DNA of 64,000 bases from Phycisphaerales bacterium Planc_01 (GCA_001603075.1 LVBB01000016.1:456829-520828); one strand, 5' to 3'; counted from the first letter of the stretch, positions 52,062-62,977 are shown. Notes: generated by a model not told the origin, from the letters alone. Made by a program: numbers and translations.

Positions 52062-52483
52062 TTCCGAGAGTGGGTCTGTAAGCCGAGTTCTGTACCCGCC
52101 GCGAGGGCGGGCGGCGATCATTTATCTGGACCGGCCGTTGCCGACCGGCTCTCCCGCCGAAGCGGGAAGCGACCTACCCACCGGCCGATCCGCCTGTGGC
52201 GGACTCGCACGCGGGCCACGTGCGGCCGAAGCCGACCGGCTGCTTGGTCTTGCAGGCGGTGGGGTTTACCCTGCCGACGACGTCGCCGCCGTCGCGGTGC
52301 GCTCTTACCGCACCTTTTCACCTTTGCCTCCGCCACAGGCGGATCGGCCGTGTCTTTTCTGTGGCACTTTCCCTGGGGTCGCCCCCGGTGGCCGTTAGCC
52401 ACCACCGTACCCTGCCCTGCTCGGACTTTCCTCTCTGCCTCGCACGAGACGACGCAGAGCGACCGCCCAACCCACTCTCGGAA
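52062..52483 (-). ncRNA. rnpB: RNase P RNA
   Basis: About 422 bases on the minus strand. The 5' end carries the invariant GAGGAAAGTCCGAGC (plus-strand 52419-52433) and the 3' part the matching TACAGAACTCGGCTTA (52079-52094), which together form helix P4. A perfect 13-bp P1 helix pairs 52062-52074 with 52471-52483 and fixes the ends. This is a type A bacterial RNA, the catalytic part of the enzyme that trims tRNA 5' ends. Confidence 0.96.
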
Positions 52484-52608
52484 TCGACGTGTTCACATCG
52501 ATGACTGATTCTTGATTATTGACGATCCAGCCAACACCCGTCTCTATTGTATCAACGCCCCCCAGTTTCTTCCAGCCAAAGCTCGGAGGGGCATGGAGGC
52601 GATCGTGC

Positions 52609-54270
52609 TCAGTTGCCCTTGACGATTTCGATGTGCTTCTGGAAATGCGCATCGTCCGTCTTGGGGTGGTCTACGCGGTAATGGACGCCCCGGCTCTCCT
52701 TGCGAAGCTGGGCCGCGCAGGTGACCAGCAGCGAGGCCGTCAGCATGTTTTGGCACTCCCAGCCCTCCGGCGAATCGAAGATCTTGTCCATCACGTAGCG
52801 GTGCCAGAATCGTATGATCTCCTCAGCCTCCGTCAGCGGCTGGGCGGTGCGCGTAATGCCCACGTTGCGCCACATCAGGGCGCGAAGGGAATTGCGCACG
52901 TCGGGAACGTCGAGTTGACTGCGATCCGAGTGCGGAATCTGATACCGGATGAGCGGGTGCTTCAGGCTGGTGGTGACATTGGCGGAGGTCTTCTCCGCCA
53001 CACACCGTCCGGCAATCGTTCCGAAAACCAGCCCTTCGAGCAGCGAGTTGCTGCCCAGCCGATTCGCTCCGTGCAGGCCCGTCGAGGCGACTTCGCCGCA
53101 CGCGTAGAGGTTCTTGATATTCGTCCGTGCCGATGCATCCGTCAGCACGCCGCCGACCATATAATGCGCGCTGGGGCGCACCGGGATCAGATCGTGGCTC
53201 ACGTCGATGTCGAAGCTCTCACACAGGTCGCTGATCATGGGGAACCGCTTGGCAAAGTACTCCTTCTTCAGATGCCGCACGTCGAGAAAGACGTGCGTCG
53301 ATTCGGTCTTGCGCATCTGGTCCAGGATCGCACGGCTGACCACGTCGCGCGGCGCCAGCTCGCCGGCCGGATCGTATTCGGACATGAACCGATGCCCGTT
53401 CGTATCGAGCAGGTACGCACCTTCGCCTCGCAGGGTCTCGGTGATCAGCGCGCGCGAAGCGCCGGCGATGTAGAGCGTCGTCGGATGAAACTGCACGAAT
53501 TCCATGTCGCGCAACACCGCGCCGGCCCGATAGGCCATTGCGATCCCATCGGCGGTCGCCCCGGGCGGATTCGTCGTCTCGCGATACAACTGTCCGCCGC
53601 CGCCGCTGGCAAGAATCGTGTTGGGGGCCCAGAGGATCTGCAATCCGCGATGCTGGTCGTATCCGATGATGCCGACGCAGCGATGCGCCTCGTCGGTCAG
53701 CAGGTCGATGGTGTAGAAATTCTCGAGCACTTTGATGCTCGGCGTGGTCCTGACCTTATCGATCAGGGCCTCGGCAATCGCCCGCCCGGTTTCGTCGCCA
53801 TGCCCGTGCAGGATCCGCGCGCAGGAGTGGCCCCCTTCGAGCGTGATATCGACCTGACCGTCGACGAGATCGAACGCGGTGCCCCACTGCTGCAACTGTC
53901 GAATCAACTCCGGGCCCTGCTCGACCACGAGTTTGACAATCTGCTCGTCGCAGATGCCGCCTCCGGTCTTGAAGGTGTCGCTGATATGCGCCTCGAAGGT
54001 GTCGTCCTTGCCGAGGACCGAGGCGATGCCGCCCTGGGCCTTCCAGGTATTGCTCTCTTCGAGGGTGCCCTTACAGACGACCACAACGTTGCGATGGCCC
54101 GCGGCCTCGATCGCCGCCCGCAGGCCCGCCAGACCGGCCCCGACAACCACGCAGTCGGTGAAGAGCTGGTTGGTCGAGATCGAGTCCACATCGACGAGAT
54201 ACCGCCGGGGCTCCCCGAAACGGACTCGCTCGGCTTCGGTCGTGCCCTTGCTCTTGTTGCTTTGCTTCAT
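52609..54270 (-). CDS. nadB: L-aspartate oxidase NadB
   Basis: 553 residues. The FAD-binding turn is CVVVGAGLAGLRAAIEA, and the flavoprotein signature WKAQGGIASVLG and the substrate-site HPTTLY and GGVLTDASARTNIKNLYACGEVASTGLHGANRLGSNSLLEG segments mark NadB rather than fumarate reductase. It oxidises aspartate to iminoaspartate, the first step of de novo NAD synthesis, and can use fumarate in anaerobes. nadA and nadC are not in the window. It reads toward rnpB on the same strand. Confidence 0.94.
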   Translation of the reverse strand: MKQSNKSKGTTEAERVRFGEPRRYLVDVDSISTNQLFTDCVVVGAGLAGLRAAIEAAGHRNVVVVCKGTLEESNTWKAQGGIASVLGKDDTFEAHISDTFKTGGGICDEQIVKLVVEQGPELIRQLQQWGTAFDLVDGQVDITLEGGHSCARILHGHGDETGRAIAEALIDKVRTTPSIKVLENFYTIDLLTDEAHRCVGIIGYDQHRGLQILWAPNTILASGGGGQLYRETTNPPGATADGIAMAYRAGAVLRDMEFVQFHPTTLYIAGASRALITETLRGEGAYLLDTNGHRFMSEYDPAGELAPRDVVSRAILDQMRKTESTHVFLDVRHLKKEYFAKRFPMISDLCESFDIDVSHDLIPVRPSAHYMVGGVLTDASARTNIKNLYACGEVASTGLHGANRLGSNSLLEGLVFGTIAGRCVAEKTSANVTTSLKHPLIRYQIPHSDRSQLDVPDVRNSLRALMWRNVGITRTAQPLTEAEEIIRFWHRYVMDKIFDSPEGWECQNMLTASLLVTCAAQLRKESRGVHYRVDHPKTDDAHFQKHIEIVKGN

Positions 54271-54597
54271 GATCCCATGGCCTTCCAGAATCAGCCGCCG
54301 CAGCGAGCGGCAGCGGGAACAAACGCCCTCACAGGCAAAGGCTGCTCATCATACCGAGAATCCCCGGCCCTGCAAGCCCGCAAGAAAACCAAGCGCCGCG
54401 GCGGCAATGCGACAATGGCTCACGAATGCCGACGAGATCGGCGGCCGGAGACTCCTTGGCGCCGCAAGAGAAGACGCAGGCCCCGATCACAAGAAAGGCG
54501 ACTCCAATCGACCGGGCAGGCCCCTGGACAACGGCCGGAGGGCCAGCCGGCGTGGGCGCGGTGGTTCAGCAACTACGGAGCGCGGACCCGGCGGTGG
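54271..54597. other. Intergenic region between nadB and the lipoprotein gene
   Basis: About 330 bp. I see no clear promoter for nadB, no terminator hairpin and no convincing gene; the open frames here lack ribosome sites and family features. Confidence 0.4.
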
Positions 54598-55233
54598 CTA
54601 TGGACGCCGCTCGAGGATGATCTCGTCGGCGAAGACGCGGTCGTCGTTGGCGTACCGCGAGACGAAGGCCTGCAAGTCCTTCGTCGAGGCCGTCAGGATG
54701 GGCCGATCCTCGACCGATTCGAACGCGATCGGGCTCGGCCGCGATTCGAGCAGGTCGTTCAGCTTGTCGTCGTTGGTCAGCCATATCGACATGCGGTTGC
54801 CGCTGAGGTTCACCTTGACGAACGTGTGGGCCCGCACAAAGAAGAAGGCGTTGTAGAACAGCTCCGCCTTCTCGGGATCGTCCGCCCCCGATGGCAGCAC
54901 ATCAGGGAAGATGTCCATGAAGACGTTGTTTTCGAGTTTGACCAGGCACACGAAGAACGACCCCTTGCGGCCCTCCGGATCGGTCAGGCTGAGGTGATAG
55001 ACCTTCTCGGCACTGTCTTTGAGCGCGTCGGGCAGCGTATCGGCGCCGTCCGGGCCCAGACGCGTGAACACCCATGCGCTGCGCATGTCGCTGGGGTTCT
55101 CGACCCACGTACCGAGCAATTGCTCGTCGAAAACAAGTGTGTCCCTCGTGAAAAGCGGCTGCAATGAGATGACCGGGACGCAGCCGCCAAGGAGGATCGC
55201 CAGACCGTAAAACAGGGCTTTCTTCGCTCTCAT
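54598..55233 (-). CDS. Putative lipoprotein of unknown function
   Basis: 211 residues from the ATG at 55233 (AAGGAG seven bases upstream). MRAKKALFYGLAILLGGC is a short lipoprotein signal with lipobox LLGGC, so Cys18 is probably lipidated. The mature part is a mixed alpha/beta domain (VFDEQLLGTWVENP ... VYHLSLTDPEGRKGSFFVCLVKL) that resembles lipocalin-like or DUF-type envelope proteins, but I cannot assign a family. Confidence 0.82.
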   Translation of the reverse strand: MRAKKALFYGLAILLGGCVPVISLQPLFTRDTLVFDEQLLGTWVENPSDMRSAWVFTRLGPDGADTLPDALKDSAEKVYHLSLTDPEGRKGSFFVCLVKLENNVFMDIFPDVLPSGADDPEKAELFYNAFFFVRAHTFVKVNLSGNRMSIWLTNDDKLNDLLESRPSPIAFESVEDRPILTASTKDLQAFVSRYANDDRVFADEIILERRP

Positions 55234-55315
55234 ATTCAGACTCCTTCGCTCGCTTGATCGCCGTTGGCTTTCGTTCCGAATGGCGGACACTACGCCGGCC
55301 CGAGCCATGACGGGT

Positions 55316-55344
55316 ATTGTACCACCCTTCGGCGCGATTGGAAA
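55316..55344 (-). promoter_or_regulatory. Candidate promoter of the lipoprotein gene
   Basis: On the minus strand TTTCCA (55339-55344) and TACAAT (55316-55321) are separated by 17 bp, about 80 bp before the ATG at 55233. Confidence 0.5.
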
Positions 55345-55400
55345 GTGGCTTGCGAGCGAGGGGCAGAACCGCTACAGTGCACGACCCACACACGGTGGAG

Positions 55401-55406
55401 TATAAT
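55401..55406 (+). promoter_or_regulatory. -10 box of the TauE-family gene
   Basis: A perfect TATAAT lies 24 bp before the ATG at 55430. No good -35 is seen at the expected distance. Confidence 0.45.
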
Positions 55407-55429
55407 AGCCGCTTATGCAGGAATAAGAA

Positions 55430-56170
55430 ATGCCCGAATTGGAGCCCATCGCATGGTTCGTGGTCACGCTCTCCGCCCTCATCGTCGGCATCTCCAAGAC
55501 GGGAATACCGGGCGTGGGCATCCTTCCGACGATCCTGATGGCCCTGGTGCTGCCCGCCCAGAAATCGGTGGGCCTGCTGTTGGGCATTCTCATCCTCGGC
55601 GACGTGTTCGCGGCGGCCTATCACCGACGTAACGCCGAGTGGTCCCACATGATCCGCCTGCTTCCGGCGGCTTTCGCCGGCATCGTGGCAGGGTTCTTCG
55701 CGATGAAGGTCATCAACGACGGGCAGCTCAAGCCGATCATCGGTATCATCGTGCTGGTCATGCTGGCCCTGAACTACTGGCGGACCCGGAACCGGAACGA
55801 AGACCTCCACATTCCGACGCAGTGGTGGTTTGCCGCCGCCCTGGGCTTCGTCGCCGGCCTGACCAGCATGATGGCCAACGCCGCCGGACCGATCATGGTC
55901 ATTTATCTGCTGGCCATGAAGCTGCCCAAGGTCGCCTTCGTCGGCACCAGCGCGTGGTTCTTCTTCGTCGTCAACTGGCTCAAGGTGCCGTTCAGCATGA
56001 ACCTCGACATCATGACGCGCGAATCGCTCACCCTCGACCTGATGATGCTGCCGGTCATCGCCCTCGGCGCCGTCCTCGGCATCTTCCTGCTCGGACGCAT
56101 CCCGCAGAAGGCGTTCAATGCCGTCATGCAGATGCTGGCCGCCGCCGCCGCGATCAAACTGCTGTTCTGA
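55430..56170 (+). CDS. Sulfite exporter TauE/SafE family membrane protein
   Basis: 246 residues with about eight membrane helices. The two family halves are visible: VGISKTGIPGVGILPTILMALVLPA near the N-terminus and LGFVAGLTSMMANAAGPIMVIYLLAMKLPK in the middle. These proteins export sulfonates, sulfite or related anions. AGGA stands upstream of the ATG. It is followed after 52 bp by pcm on the same strand. Confidence 0.92.
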   Translation: MPELEPIAWFVVTLSALIVGISKTGIPGVGILPTILMALVLPAQKSVGLLLGILILGDVFAAAYHRRNAEWSHMIRLLPAAFAGIVAGFFAMKVINDGQLKPIIGIIVLVMLALNYWRTRNRNEDLHIPTQWWFAAALGFVAGLTSMMANAAGPIMVIYLLAMKLPKVAFVGTSAWFFFVVNWLKVPFSMNLDIMTRESLTLDLMMLPVIALGAVLGIFLLGRIPQKAFNAVMQMLAAAAAIKLLF

Positions 56171-56222
56171 AACCAACGTAGCAACCAGATAGAAAGGGCC
56201 GACGCGGGCCGTCACGAATCGC

Positions 56223-56885
56223 ATGGACAAGCAACGCGAACAGGACATGGGGGATCAGGCCAGGCAGCGGATGCTCCGGAACGACCTCCGGGGCCGGGAT
56301 ATCACCGACCCGAATGTGCTGCGGGTGATGATGGAGATGCCGCGTGAGGCGTTCGTGCCGGAAGGATATCGCCACCAGGCCTATGCGGACGGCCCGCTGC
56401 CGATCGGGGCCGGCCAGACGATCTCACAGCCATATATGGTCGCTCTGATGACGCAACTGCTGCGGCTGGATCGCGACTGTACGGTCCTCGAAATCGGCAC
56501 GGGCAGCGGCTACCAGACGGCGATTCTGGCCCGCCTGGCCGCAAGGGTATGCACGATCGAGAAACTCGACGAGTTGTCTGTACAGGCCCGGGAAGTGCTG
56601 AGGAAGCTGGCGGTCGACAATGTGGACTTCCGGGTCGGCGACGGCAGCGCCGGCTGGCCCGAGCCGCGATTCTTCGATCGGATCATCCTTACAGCGGCTG
56701 CTCCGAGTCTGCCCGCACCGTTGGTGGCGCAGCTTGCCGAACGCGGCGTGCTCGTCGCCCCGGTCGGCGGCAGTTCGAGCCAGACGCTGGTCGTCGCGGA
56801 GAAGTACCGAGGCAAGCTGATCGAACGGGGCGTCTGTGGCTGCCGTTTCGTCCGACTTATTGGTATGCACGGCTTCCACCAATGA
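56223..56885 (+). CDS. pcm: Protein-L-isoaspartate O-methyltransferase
   Basis: 220 residues. The SAM-binding motif VLEIGTGSGYQTAILARL, the conserved QTISQPYMVALM segment before it and FDRIILTAAAPSLP after it are characteristic. It methylates isoaspartyl residues to start repair of aged proteins. There is no clear ribosome site before the ATG at 56223. Confidence 0.94.
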   Translation: MDKQREQDMGDQARQRMLRNDLRGRDITDPNVLRVMMEMPREAFVPEGYRHQAYADGPLPIGAGQTISQPYMVALMTQLLRLDRDCTVLEIGTGSGYQTAILARLAARVCTIEKLDELSVQAREVLRKLAVDNVDFRVGDGSAGWPEPRFFDRIILTAAAPSLPAPLVAQLAERGVLVAPVGGSSSQTLVVAEKYRGKLIERGVCGCRFVRLIGMHGFHQ

Positions 56886-56938
56886 GGGCAGGTCCCACTG
56901 GCTTGTCGTCGGCGAAGTCGATAAGATGACCGATCCCT

Positions 56939-59107
56939 ATGAAGGCAGGAGAACGCCCAGAAACGGAACGGACGGCGGCCCACGACGACAAGGGCATCGA
57001 GACCGTGCGAAACGATGCGCACGGTCACGATAGGGCTGCGATCTCACTTTCGACCCCCGTTCAATACGTCAAGGGGGTCGGTCCCGCCCGGGCCAGGACC
57101 TTCGCCCAGTTGGGCGTCGAGACCGTCGGGGATCTGCTGGAGTACTATCCGCGCGACTGGATCTTCGCGCCGAGCCCCGTGAAAGTCGTGCAACTGCGAC
57201 CGAACGAAACCGCCAGTATCATCGCTCTGGTCGAATCGACCGACTATCAGAACTATCGGCGTCCCCCGCTCTTCGAGGCGATGGTCAGCGACGACACGGA
57301 AACATGCCGAGTCGTCTGGTTCCACGGCGGTTACCTGCGCAATCAGCTCCAGCCGGGGCAGGTCGTCATGCTCTCCGGCAAAGTCACACTCTTCAAACAC
57401 CAGCTCCAGATGACCAATCCGAAGTTCATGGTGCTCGACGAGGCCCACGCGCAGCCCGATCTGTATTTCAGCGGCGGCGTCTATCCCGCCTCGGCCCACC
57501 TGTCCAGCGCCCAGATCAAACGCATCATCGTCCCGCTGCTCGAACGGCTCGACGATCTCGTCTGCGAGTTCTACGACGAAGGCTTCCGCAAGAAGAACCA
57601 CCTGATCGGCCGCAAGGAAGCCTTCGCATGGATTCACATGCCGCCCGATGAGGAGAAGCTCGCCCAGGCCAGGCGCCGGCTCAAGTACGACGAGTTGTTC
57701 CTGATGCAGCTTGGACTGGCCCTGCGTCGCTATCGCATCCAGCACTTCTCCTCGGCCGTCGCCTGCACGTGCTCGGACGAAGTGGACAGCCGGATTCGCA
57801 GGCGATTCCCCTTCCTGTTGACGGAGGACCAGAACGAGTGCATCGCCGAGATCGTCGCGGACATGGGACGCACCGAACCGATGAACCGTCTGCTCCAGGG
57901 CGACGTCGGCTCGGGCAAGACCGTCGTGGCGCTGTACGCCGCCCTGCTGGCGGTCGCCAACAAGACGCAGGTGGCCATCATGGCGCCGACCGAGATCCTG
58001 GCGTCACAGCACTTCATCAGCATGGAGCGATATCTCAAAAACAGCCACGTCCGACGCGTGCTGATCACCGGCGGTCTGACGGGCGGGAAGCGCACGGAGC
58101 TTCTCGAACAGATCAAGCGAGGAGAGATCGACATCGTCGTCGGAACGGTCGCCCTGCTCCAAAAGGACATCGGGTTTCACAGACTCGGATTGGCCGTCAT
58201 CGACGAGCAGCACAAGTTCGGCGTCCACCAGCGGGCAGACCTTCGCAAGGACGCCGCTCCGCACTGCCTGGTGATGACCGCCACCCCGATCCCGCGGACG
58301 CTGGCGATGACCGCGTTTGGAGATCTCGACGTCTCGATCCTCCGGCATGCCCCGCCCGGACGCGGGGCCGTCATCACGCGATGGGTCGATCCAGCCCACC
58401 GCCAGGAGGCCTACGACTTCATCCGCGAGCGTCTCAAGGCGAAAAGACAGGCCTACTTCGTCTATCCGCGCATCGCCGCCGTCGAGGAGACGGGCAAGGA
58501 CATCCGAGCGGCCACGGAGGCGTGGGAGGAACTGGCGGAGAAGGTCTTCCCCGAATTCCACGTCGCTCTGTTGCACGGGCAGATGTCCTCGGCGGACAAG
58601 CAGCGCATCATGACGGAGTTCCGCAAAGGCCGGATCGACGCCCTGGTCTCCACCGTAGTGATCGAGGTCGGTGTCGATGTCCCCAATGCGACGATCATGG
58701 TGATCGAAGCGGCCGACCGGTTCGGCCTGGCCCAGCTCCATCAGCTTCGAGGCCGTATCGGACGCGGGGAGTCCAAATCCTACTGCCTGCTCTTCGCCGA
58801 GACCGACAACGAGGTCGCGCGCAGCCGACTCGATGTGATGACGCGCACCCACGACGGCTTCGAGATCGCCGAGCAGGACCTGCGTCTGCGCGGGCCGGGC
58901 GAGTTGTTCAGCGCCCGCCAGCACGGATTGCCCGACTTGAAGATTGCCAACATTCTCGACGATTCCGAACTGCTGGTGATGGCCCGCCAGCACGCCTTCG
59001 CGCTGGCCGCTCGCGACCCTATGCTCGAGGAGGCCCTGCACCACCAGCTTCGTCGGACCCTGCTGGCCAAATTCGGCGATTCCCTCGGACTGGCCGATAT
59101 CGCGTAG
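56939..59107 (+). CDS. recG: ATP-dependent DNA helicase RecG
   Basis: 722 residues. An N-terminal wedge domain ([31 protein letters not shown]) and OB fold are followed by the helicase core: Walker [27 protein letters not shown] (the RecG DEQH box), [13 protein letters not shown] and motif [12 protein letters not shown]. RecG reverses stalled replication forks. An extra N-terminal tail of about 35 polar residues precedes the wedge, so the true start may lie a little downstream. Confidence 0.95.
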   Translation: MKAGERPETERTAAHDDKGIETVRNDAHGHDRAAISLSTPVQYVKGVGPARARTFAQLGVETVGDLLEYYPRDWIFAPSPVKVVQLRPNETASIIALVESTDYQNYRRPPLFEAMVSDDTETCRVVWFHGGYLRNQLQPGQVVMLSGKVTLFKHQLQMTNPKFMVLDEAHAQPDLYFSGGVYPASAHLSSAQIKRIIVPLLERLDDLVCEFYDEGFRKKNHLIGRKEAFAWIHMPPDEEKLAQARRRLKYDELFLMQLGLALRRYRIQHFSSAVACTCSDEVDSRIRRRFPFLLTEDQNECIAEIVADMGRTEPMNRLLQGDVGSGKTVVALYAALLAVANKTQVAIMAPTEILASQHFISMERYLKNSHVRRVLITGGLTGGKRTELLEQIKRGEIDIVVGTVALLQKDIGFHRLGLAVIDEQHKFGVHQRADLRKDAAPHCLVMTATPIPRTLAMTAFGDLDVSILRHAPPGRGAVITRWVDPAHRQEAYDFIRERLKAKRQAYFVYPRIAAVEETGKDIRAATEAWEELAEKVFPEFHVALLHGQMSSADKQRIMTEFRKGRIDALVSTVVIEVGVDVPNATIMVIEAADRFGLAQLHQLRGRIGRGESKSYCLLFAETDNEVARSRLDVMTRTHDGFEIAEQDLRLRGPGELFSARQHGLPDLKIANILDDSELLVMARQHAFALAARDPMLEEALHHQLRRTLLAKFGDSLGLADIA

Positions 59108-59463
59108 CCGGGACGGCGACTCCGCCAGGCGGATGCGACTCCGTGAACGGCTTCGGCGCGGGCGCGGTTCACGTTTGTAGGTAGATCCTGGGGGCTCTGA
59201 AATCGATTTTGTCATTCCGACCGGAGCGCAGTGGAGGAATCTGGCGGCGAATGGGACATTGCCTTATCCTCGGCCAGCTGATACAGCATGGGCTTAAGCC
59301 CATCCTACAGAATTCCTTCCTGGGCTTGGCAGGAACCTGCCTACAAGCACGCAGTGCACCCGGCTTCGGCGGGGCGGGGTTTTTGCTGGAAGTCCGTCGG
59401 GAAAAGGTGTAAAAGGCCGCTGTGAACTGATCGAAGACAAAGGCCGGGAACGAAGCGGCACCC
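59108..59463. repeat. Intergenic cluster of palindromic repeat-like segments
   Basis: About 355 bp between recG and ktrB. It holds the perfect 16-base palindrome ATGGGCTTAAGCCCAT (59288-59303), the 14-base GGCAGGAACCTGCC (59328-59341) and, at 59211-59252, a block starting GTCATTCCGACCGGAGCGCA. I recall both the block and the first palindrome from dispersed intergenic repeats of environmental bacteria; repeat status within this genome cannot be tested here. A long frame across the region lacks a ribosome site and family features. Confidence 0.5.
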
Positions 59464-61254
59464 ATGCGGATCGCATACAAGAACAAGACAATTGAGAAGA
59501 CCCTCACGATCGTCAAGGCGGTCACCTCCGCGATGGTCGTGGCGTCTTTTGTGATTCTCTTCGGGTTCGAGAAACCCTTCGTCCCCCTGCCGATTCTGTT
59601 CGGCTTCCAGATCGGCGCGTTGTGCATCTTCCTGGTCGGCAAGGTCATCCGTTTCTTCAATGCCGAGTCCAAAAAAGAGTACCTCCTCGCCAACTGGTTC
59701 GAGATCCCGATGCTCACGGCGTTGGGGATCGCCGTTCTCGGCTCGGGTCGATGGTTCAGCGAAACCGAACCGGATCGCGTGCGGCATCTGGCTGTGGGGA
59801 TCTATCTGATCGTCGAGGTCGTCGTGAAGGTCTGCATCACCTCGGTGAGTCTGGCCGCCTCGGGCAAGAACCCGACCCAGACCCTCGTGGCCAGCTTCGT
59901 GGTCCTGATCGTCACGGGCGGCGGCCTGCTCATGCTGCCGCGGGCCTCCACGGCCGAGCCCCTGAGTCTTGTGGACGCCCTGTTTACTGCCACCAGTGCC
60001 ACATGTGTGACCGGCCTGGTGGTCAGAGACACCGGGCGGGACTTCACCTTTATGGGGCAACTGGTCATCTTGATCCTGATTCAACTCGGCGGCTTGGGCA
60101 TCGTTGTCTTCGGAGCCGTTTTCGCCTTGCTGCTCGGGCAGGCCTTCAGCATTCGCGAGTCCGTCGCCATGCAGGACGTGCTCAGCGCGCAGACGCTCAG
60201 CCGGATCGGCAACATGATCCTGTTCATCTTCGTGGCCACGGTGGTGATCGAGGCCATCGGGGCCGTACTGCTGTATCCGATGTGGGCCAAGGTCCCCGGC
60301 TGGCAGGGCGACGCCCAAACGCAATGGTTCTGCAGCATCTTCCACTCGATCAGCGCGTTCTGCAACGCAGGCTTCGGCCTCTTCGACGATAGCCTGATCC
60401 GCTACAACCGGCAGTGGCAGGTCTATGCCGTCATCTGTCCGCTCATCGTCCTGGGTGGACTGGGATTTGGGGTCCTGTACAATCTGGCCAATATAGCCGG
60501 CAACCGAACCCTCCGATTCTTCAAGACCCATCTCGGCAAACCGCATCGGCTTCAGATGGAGGTTCCCAAGCGAATGCGCCTTCAGGCCAAGGTGGCCCTG
60601 AGCGTCAGTGGTCTGCTGATCGTCTTCGGCATGCTCACCATCCTGGTGTTTGAGAGGTATGCGGGCGATCCCTTCACCGGCCAACGACTCGATGTGCTGG
60701 GCGCTCTGTTCCAGTCGGTGACGGCGCGGACCGCGGGATTCAACACCATCGACGTCGCCACGATGACTCCGTCAAGCAAGATCGTGTTGATGATGCTGAT
60801 GTTCGTTGGGGGCTCGCCCGGCTCCAGCGCCGGCGGGATCAAAACGGTCACGCTGGCCGTCATCGTCATGACCGTATTCGCCACCCTGCGCAAGCGCGGG
60901 GAGGTCGAGATGTTTCGACGCAGCGTGCGGCTCGTCGTGGTCGGTCGCGCCATCACGGTCGCCCTGCTGTTCATCGTCGTCCTGTTCATAACCATGCTGG
61001 CGCTCAGCGTGACCGAGGGGCCCCTCTCCGGGGACTTCACCATGCTGGATATCATGTTCGAATCGGCCTCGGCGCTGGGAACTGTCGGGCTCAGCACGGG
61101 GGTCACTCCCACTTTGACAACGGCCGGCAAGCTCATTATCATTGTCGTCATGCTGATTGGGCGACTGGGACCGTTGACCCTTCTGGCGGCGCTGACGTTC
61201 AATCTGAAACCGATCCGGTACAACTATCCGGACGAGGCAATCATTGTCGGCTAA
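59464..61254 (+). CDS. ktrB: Potassium uptake protein, TrkH/KtrB type
   Basis: 596 residues with four pore-loop repeats, each with its filter Gly: [38 protein letters not shown] and [12 protein letters not shown]. The gating loop [16 protein letters not shown] is present. There are two extra N-terminal membrane helices (about 20-110), longer than classical KtrB. It forms the membrane pore of a K+ uptake system with the product of the next gene, 12 bp downstream. Confidence 0.93.
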   Translation: MRIAYKNKTIEKTLTIVKAVTSAMVVASFVILFGFEKPFVPLPILFGFQIGALCIFLVGKVIRFFNAESKKEYLLANWFEIPMLTALGIAVLGSGRWFSETEPDRVRHLAVGIYLIVEVVVKVCITSVSLAASGKNPTQTLVASFVVLIVTGGGLLMLPRASTAEPLSLVDALFTATSATCVTGLVVRDTGRDFTFMGQLVILILIQLGGLGIVVFGAVFALLLGQAFSIRESVAMQDVLSAQTLSRIGNMILFIFVATVVIEAIGAVLLYPMWAKVPGWQGDAQTQWFCSIFHSISAFCNAGFGLFDDSLIRYNRQWQVYAVICPLIVLGGLGFGVLYNLANIAGNRTLRFFKTHLGKPHRLQMEVPKRMRLQAKVALSVSGLLIVFGMLTILVFERYAGDPFTGQRLDVLGALFQSVTARTAGFNTIDVATMTPSSKIVLMMLMFVGGSPGSSAGGIKTVTLAVIVMTVFATLRKRGEVEMFRRSVRLVVVGRAITVALLFIVVLFITMLALSVTEGPLSGDFTMLDIMFESASALGTVGLSTGVTPTLTTAGKLIIIVVMLIGRLGPLTLLAALTFNLKPIRYNYPDEAIIVG

Positions 61255-61266
61255 GGAACGGATCGC

Positions 61267-61947
61267 ATGAGACGATTTGCCGTCATAGGGTTGGGCCGTT
61301 TCGGTCAGAAGCTGGCCATCGCACTGGCGATGAGCGGCTCGGAGGTCATCGCCATCGACCGGGACCGAAACGAGGTCGAGTTGATTCGGGACCAGGTCAG
61401 CCACGCCGTCCGTCTCGACAGCACCGATGAAGAGGCCATGAAGGCGCAGGGCGTCGACAAGGCCGATGTCGCCATCATCGCACTCGGCCAGGAGAGCTTC
61501 GAGGCCGCCATTCTGACCGTTGTGAACCTGCGCCAGATGGGCGTCAAACAAATCTACGCCCGCGCCGAGAGTCTCCTGGCGGGCGAAGTCTTCTCCAAGG
61601 TCGGCGCAACGGAGGTGATCTATCCGGAAATCGAATCGGCCCAGCGCTGGGCGTACAAGCTCATCGCCCCGCAGATCGGCGAGAAGATCGACTTCGGCCC
61701 GGGTTACAGTCTGGCGCGGATCAAGGCGCCGCCGAGCTTCGACGGCAAGACCGTGATGGACCTGCAACTGCGCCAGAAGTACAAGGTCAACCTGGTGATC
61801 ATCAAGCGCAGCGATGAGGCCAGGGCACAAAAGGATGAAAAGGATTCGATCTTCAACATCCCGATGCCCGACACGATCGTTTACGCCGACGACATCCTGA
61901 TGATCGCCGGCTCCGACAGCGACCTCGCCCGACTCCCGCAGGAGTAG
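61267..61947 (+). CDS. ktrA: Potassium uptake regulatory subunit, TrkA/KtrA type
   Basis: 226 residues. The RCK N-domain begins RRFAVIGLGRFGQKLAIALAMSG (GxGxxG, with DRD at the end of strand two) and a TrkA_C domain (about 140-226) ends the chain. It gates the KtrB pore in response to nucleotides. AAGGA precedes the ATG. Confidence 0.94.
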   Translation: MRRFAVIGLGRFGQKLAIALAMSGSEVIAIDRDRNEVELIRDQVSHAVRLDSTDEEAMKAQGVDKADVAIIALGQESFEAAILTVVNLRQMGVKQIYARAESLLAGEVFSKVGATEVIYPEIESAQRWAYKLIAPQIGEKIDFGPGYSLARIKAPPSFDGKTVMDLQLRQKYKVNLVIIKRSDEARAQKDEKDSIFNIPMPDTIVYADDILMIAGSDSDLARLPQE

Positions 61948-61980
61948 TCTTGCCGGAGAGCATCTGGCCGTCCAGGAAGG

Positions 61981-62967
61981 TCACAACGCACGGTGCCGAC
62001 GGAGGAGGTCGAGAGCCGTCTGCATGTCGGCCGGCAAAGGGGCCTCGAAGCGGACGCGCTGCTCGGTGGTCGGGTGGGTGAATTCGAGGGTCCAGGCGTG
62101 CAGGGCGCAGCGGCTGATGACGGGCTCCTCGACGGCCGGCTCCGCATCGGCGAGCTGCCAGGGATAGACGAGCTTGCCGCCGTACATGTCGTCGGCCACG
62201 ATCGGGTGCTTCAGGTGTGACAGGTGCACGCGGATCTGATGCGTCCGCCCCGTCCGAGGTTTGCAGTGGACCAATGAGAACCCGCGGAAGGCCTCGATCA
62301 CCTCGTAGAACGTGACCGCCTCTTTGCCCGTCTCGGGGCGAATCGCGTACTTCTCGCGAATCTTCGGATGCACGCCGAGCGGTGCATCGATCCGGTCGGC
62401 CGTCAGCTCGGGCGTGCCGTGGACGATGGCCAGGTAGCTCTTCTCGACCTGCCGCAGCTCGAACTGCTTGGCGACCTTCCACTGCGCGATGTCGTGTTTG
62501 GTCACCACCATCACGCCCGTCGTGTTGCGGTCGAGCCGATGGACGATGCCCGGACGGAACTCGCCCAGTCCGCTGGAAAGCCGCTCGGAGTAGTGCGCCA
62601 GGGCGTTGACCAGAGTCCCATGCTTGTTGCCCCGGGCCGGATGCACGATCAGATCGGGAGGCTTGTTCAGGATGATCAAATCGTCATCCTCGTATAGGAC
62701 GTCGAGCGGGATGTCTTCCGGCTCGATCTCCTTCTTTTCAGGCTCCGGCAACACGAACTCGATCACGTCGCGATGGCTGAGCTTGAAACTGGGCTTGACC
62801 GGCTGGCCGTTGACCTTGACCGCGCCGGCCTTGATGGCATTCTGGAGGAAGTGCCGGCTCAAATTGCGGAAACGGCCGTGCAGATACTTGTCGATCCGGC
62901 GCTCGCGCAGCGAAACGCCGACGTGAAGCGTCACCGGCTGACCGTAGACTTCGGGCAACTCGCACAT
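61981..62967 (-). CDS. RluD-family 23S rRNA pseudouridine synthase
   Basis: 328 residues from the ATG at 62967. An S4 RNA-binding domain (RRIDKYLHGRFRNLSRHFLQNAIKAGAVKVNG) is followed by the synthase domain with catalytic Asp in GIVHRLDRNTTGVMVV and the GRTHQIRVHLSH motif. It modifies uridines in 23S rRNA; the exact position (RluC- or RluD-like) is not settled. It begins ten bases after the TPR gene ends. Confidence 0.93.
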   Translation of the reverse strand: MCELPEVYGQPVTLHVGVSLRERRIDKYLHGRFRNLSRHFLQNAIKAGAVKVNGQPVKPSFKLSHRDVIEFVLPEPEKKEIEPEDIPLDVLYEDDDLIILNKPPDLIVHPARGNKHGTLVNALAHYSERLSSGLGEFRPGIVHRLDRNTTGVMVVTKHDIAQWKVAKQFELRQVEKSYLAIVHGTPELTADRIDAPLGVHPKIREKYAIRPETGKEAVTFYEVIEAFRGFSLVHCKPRTGRTHQIRVHLSHLKHPIVADDMYGGKLVYPWQLADAEPAVEEPVISRCALHAWTLEFTHPTTEQRVRFEAPLPADMQTALDLLRRHRAL

Positions 62968-62977
62968 GGCACGGCTG

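Noticed and set aside
52118-52504. Several 85-102-residue open frames on both strands
   Set aside because: They lie within the RNase P RNA gene, whose P1 and P4 helices are clear.
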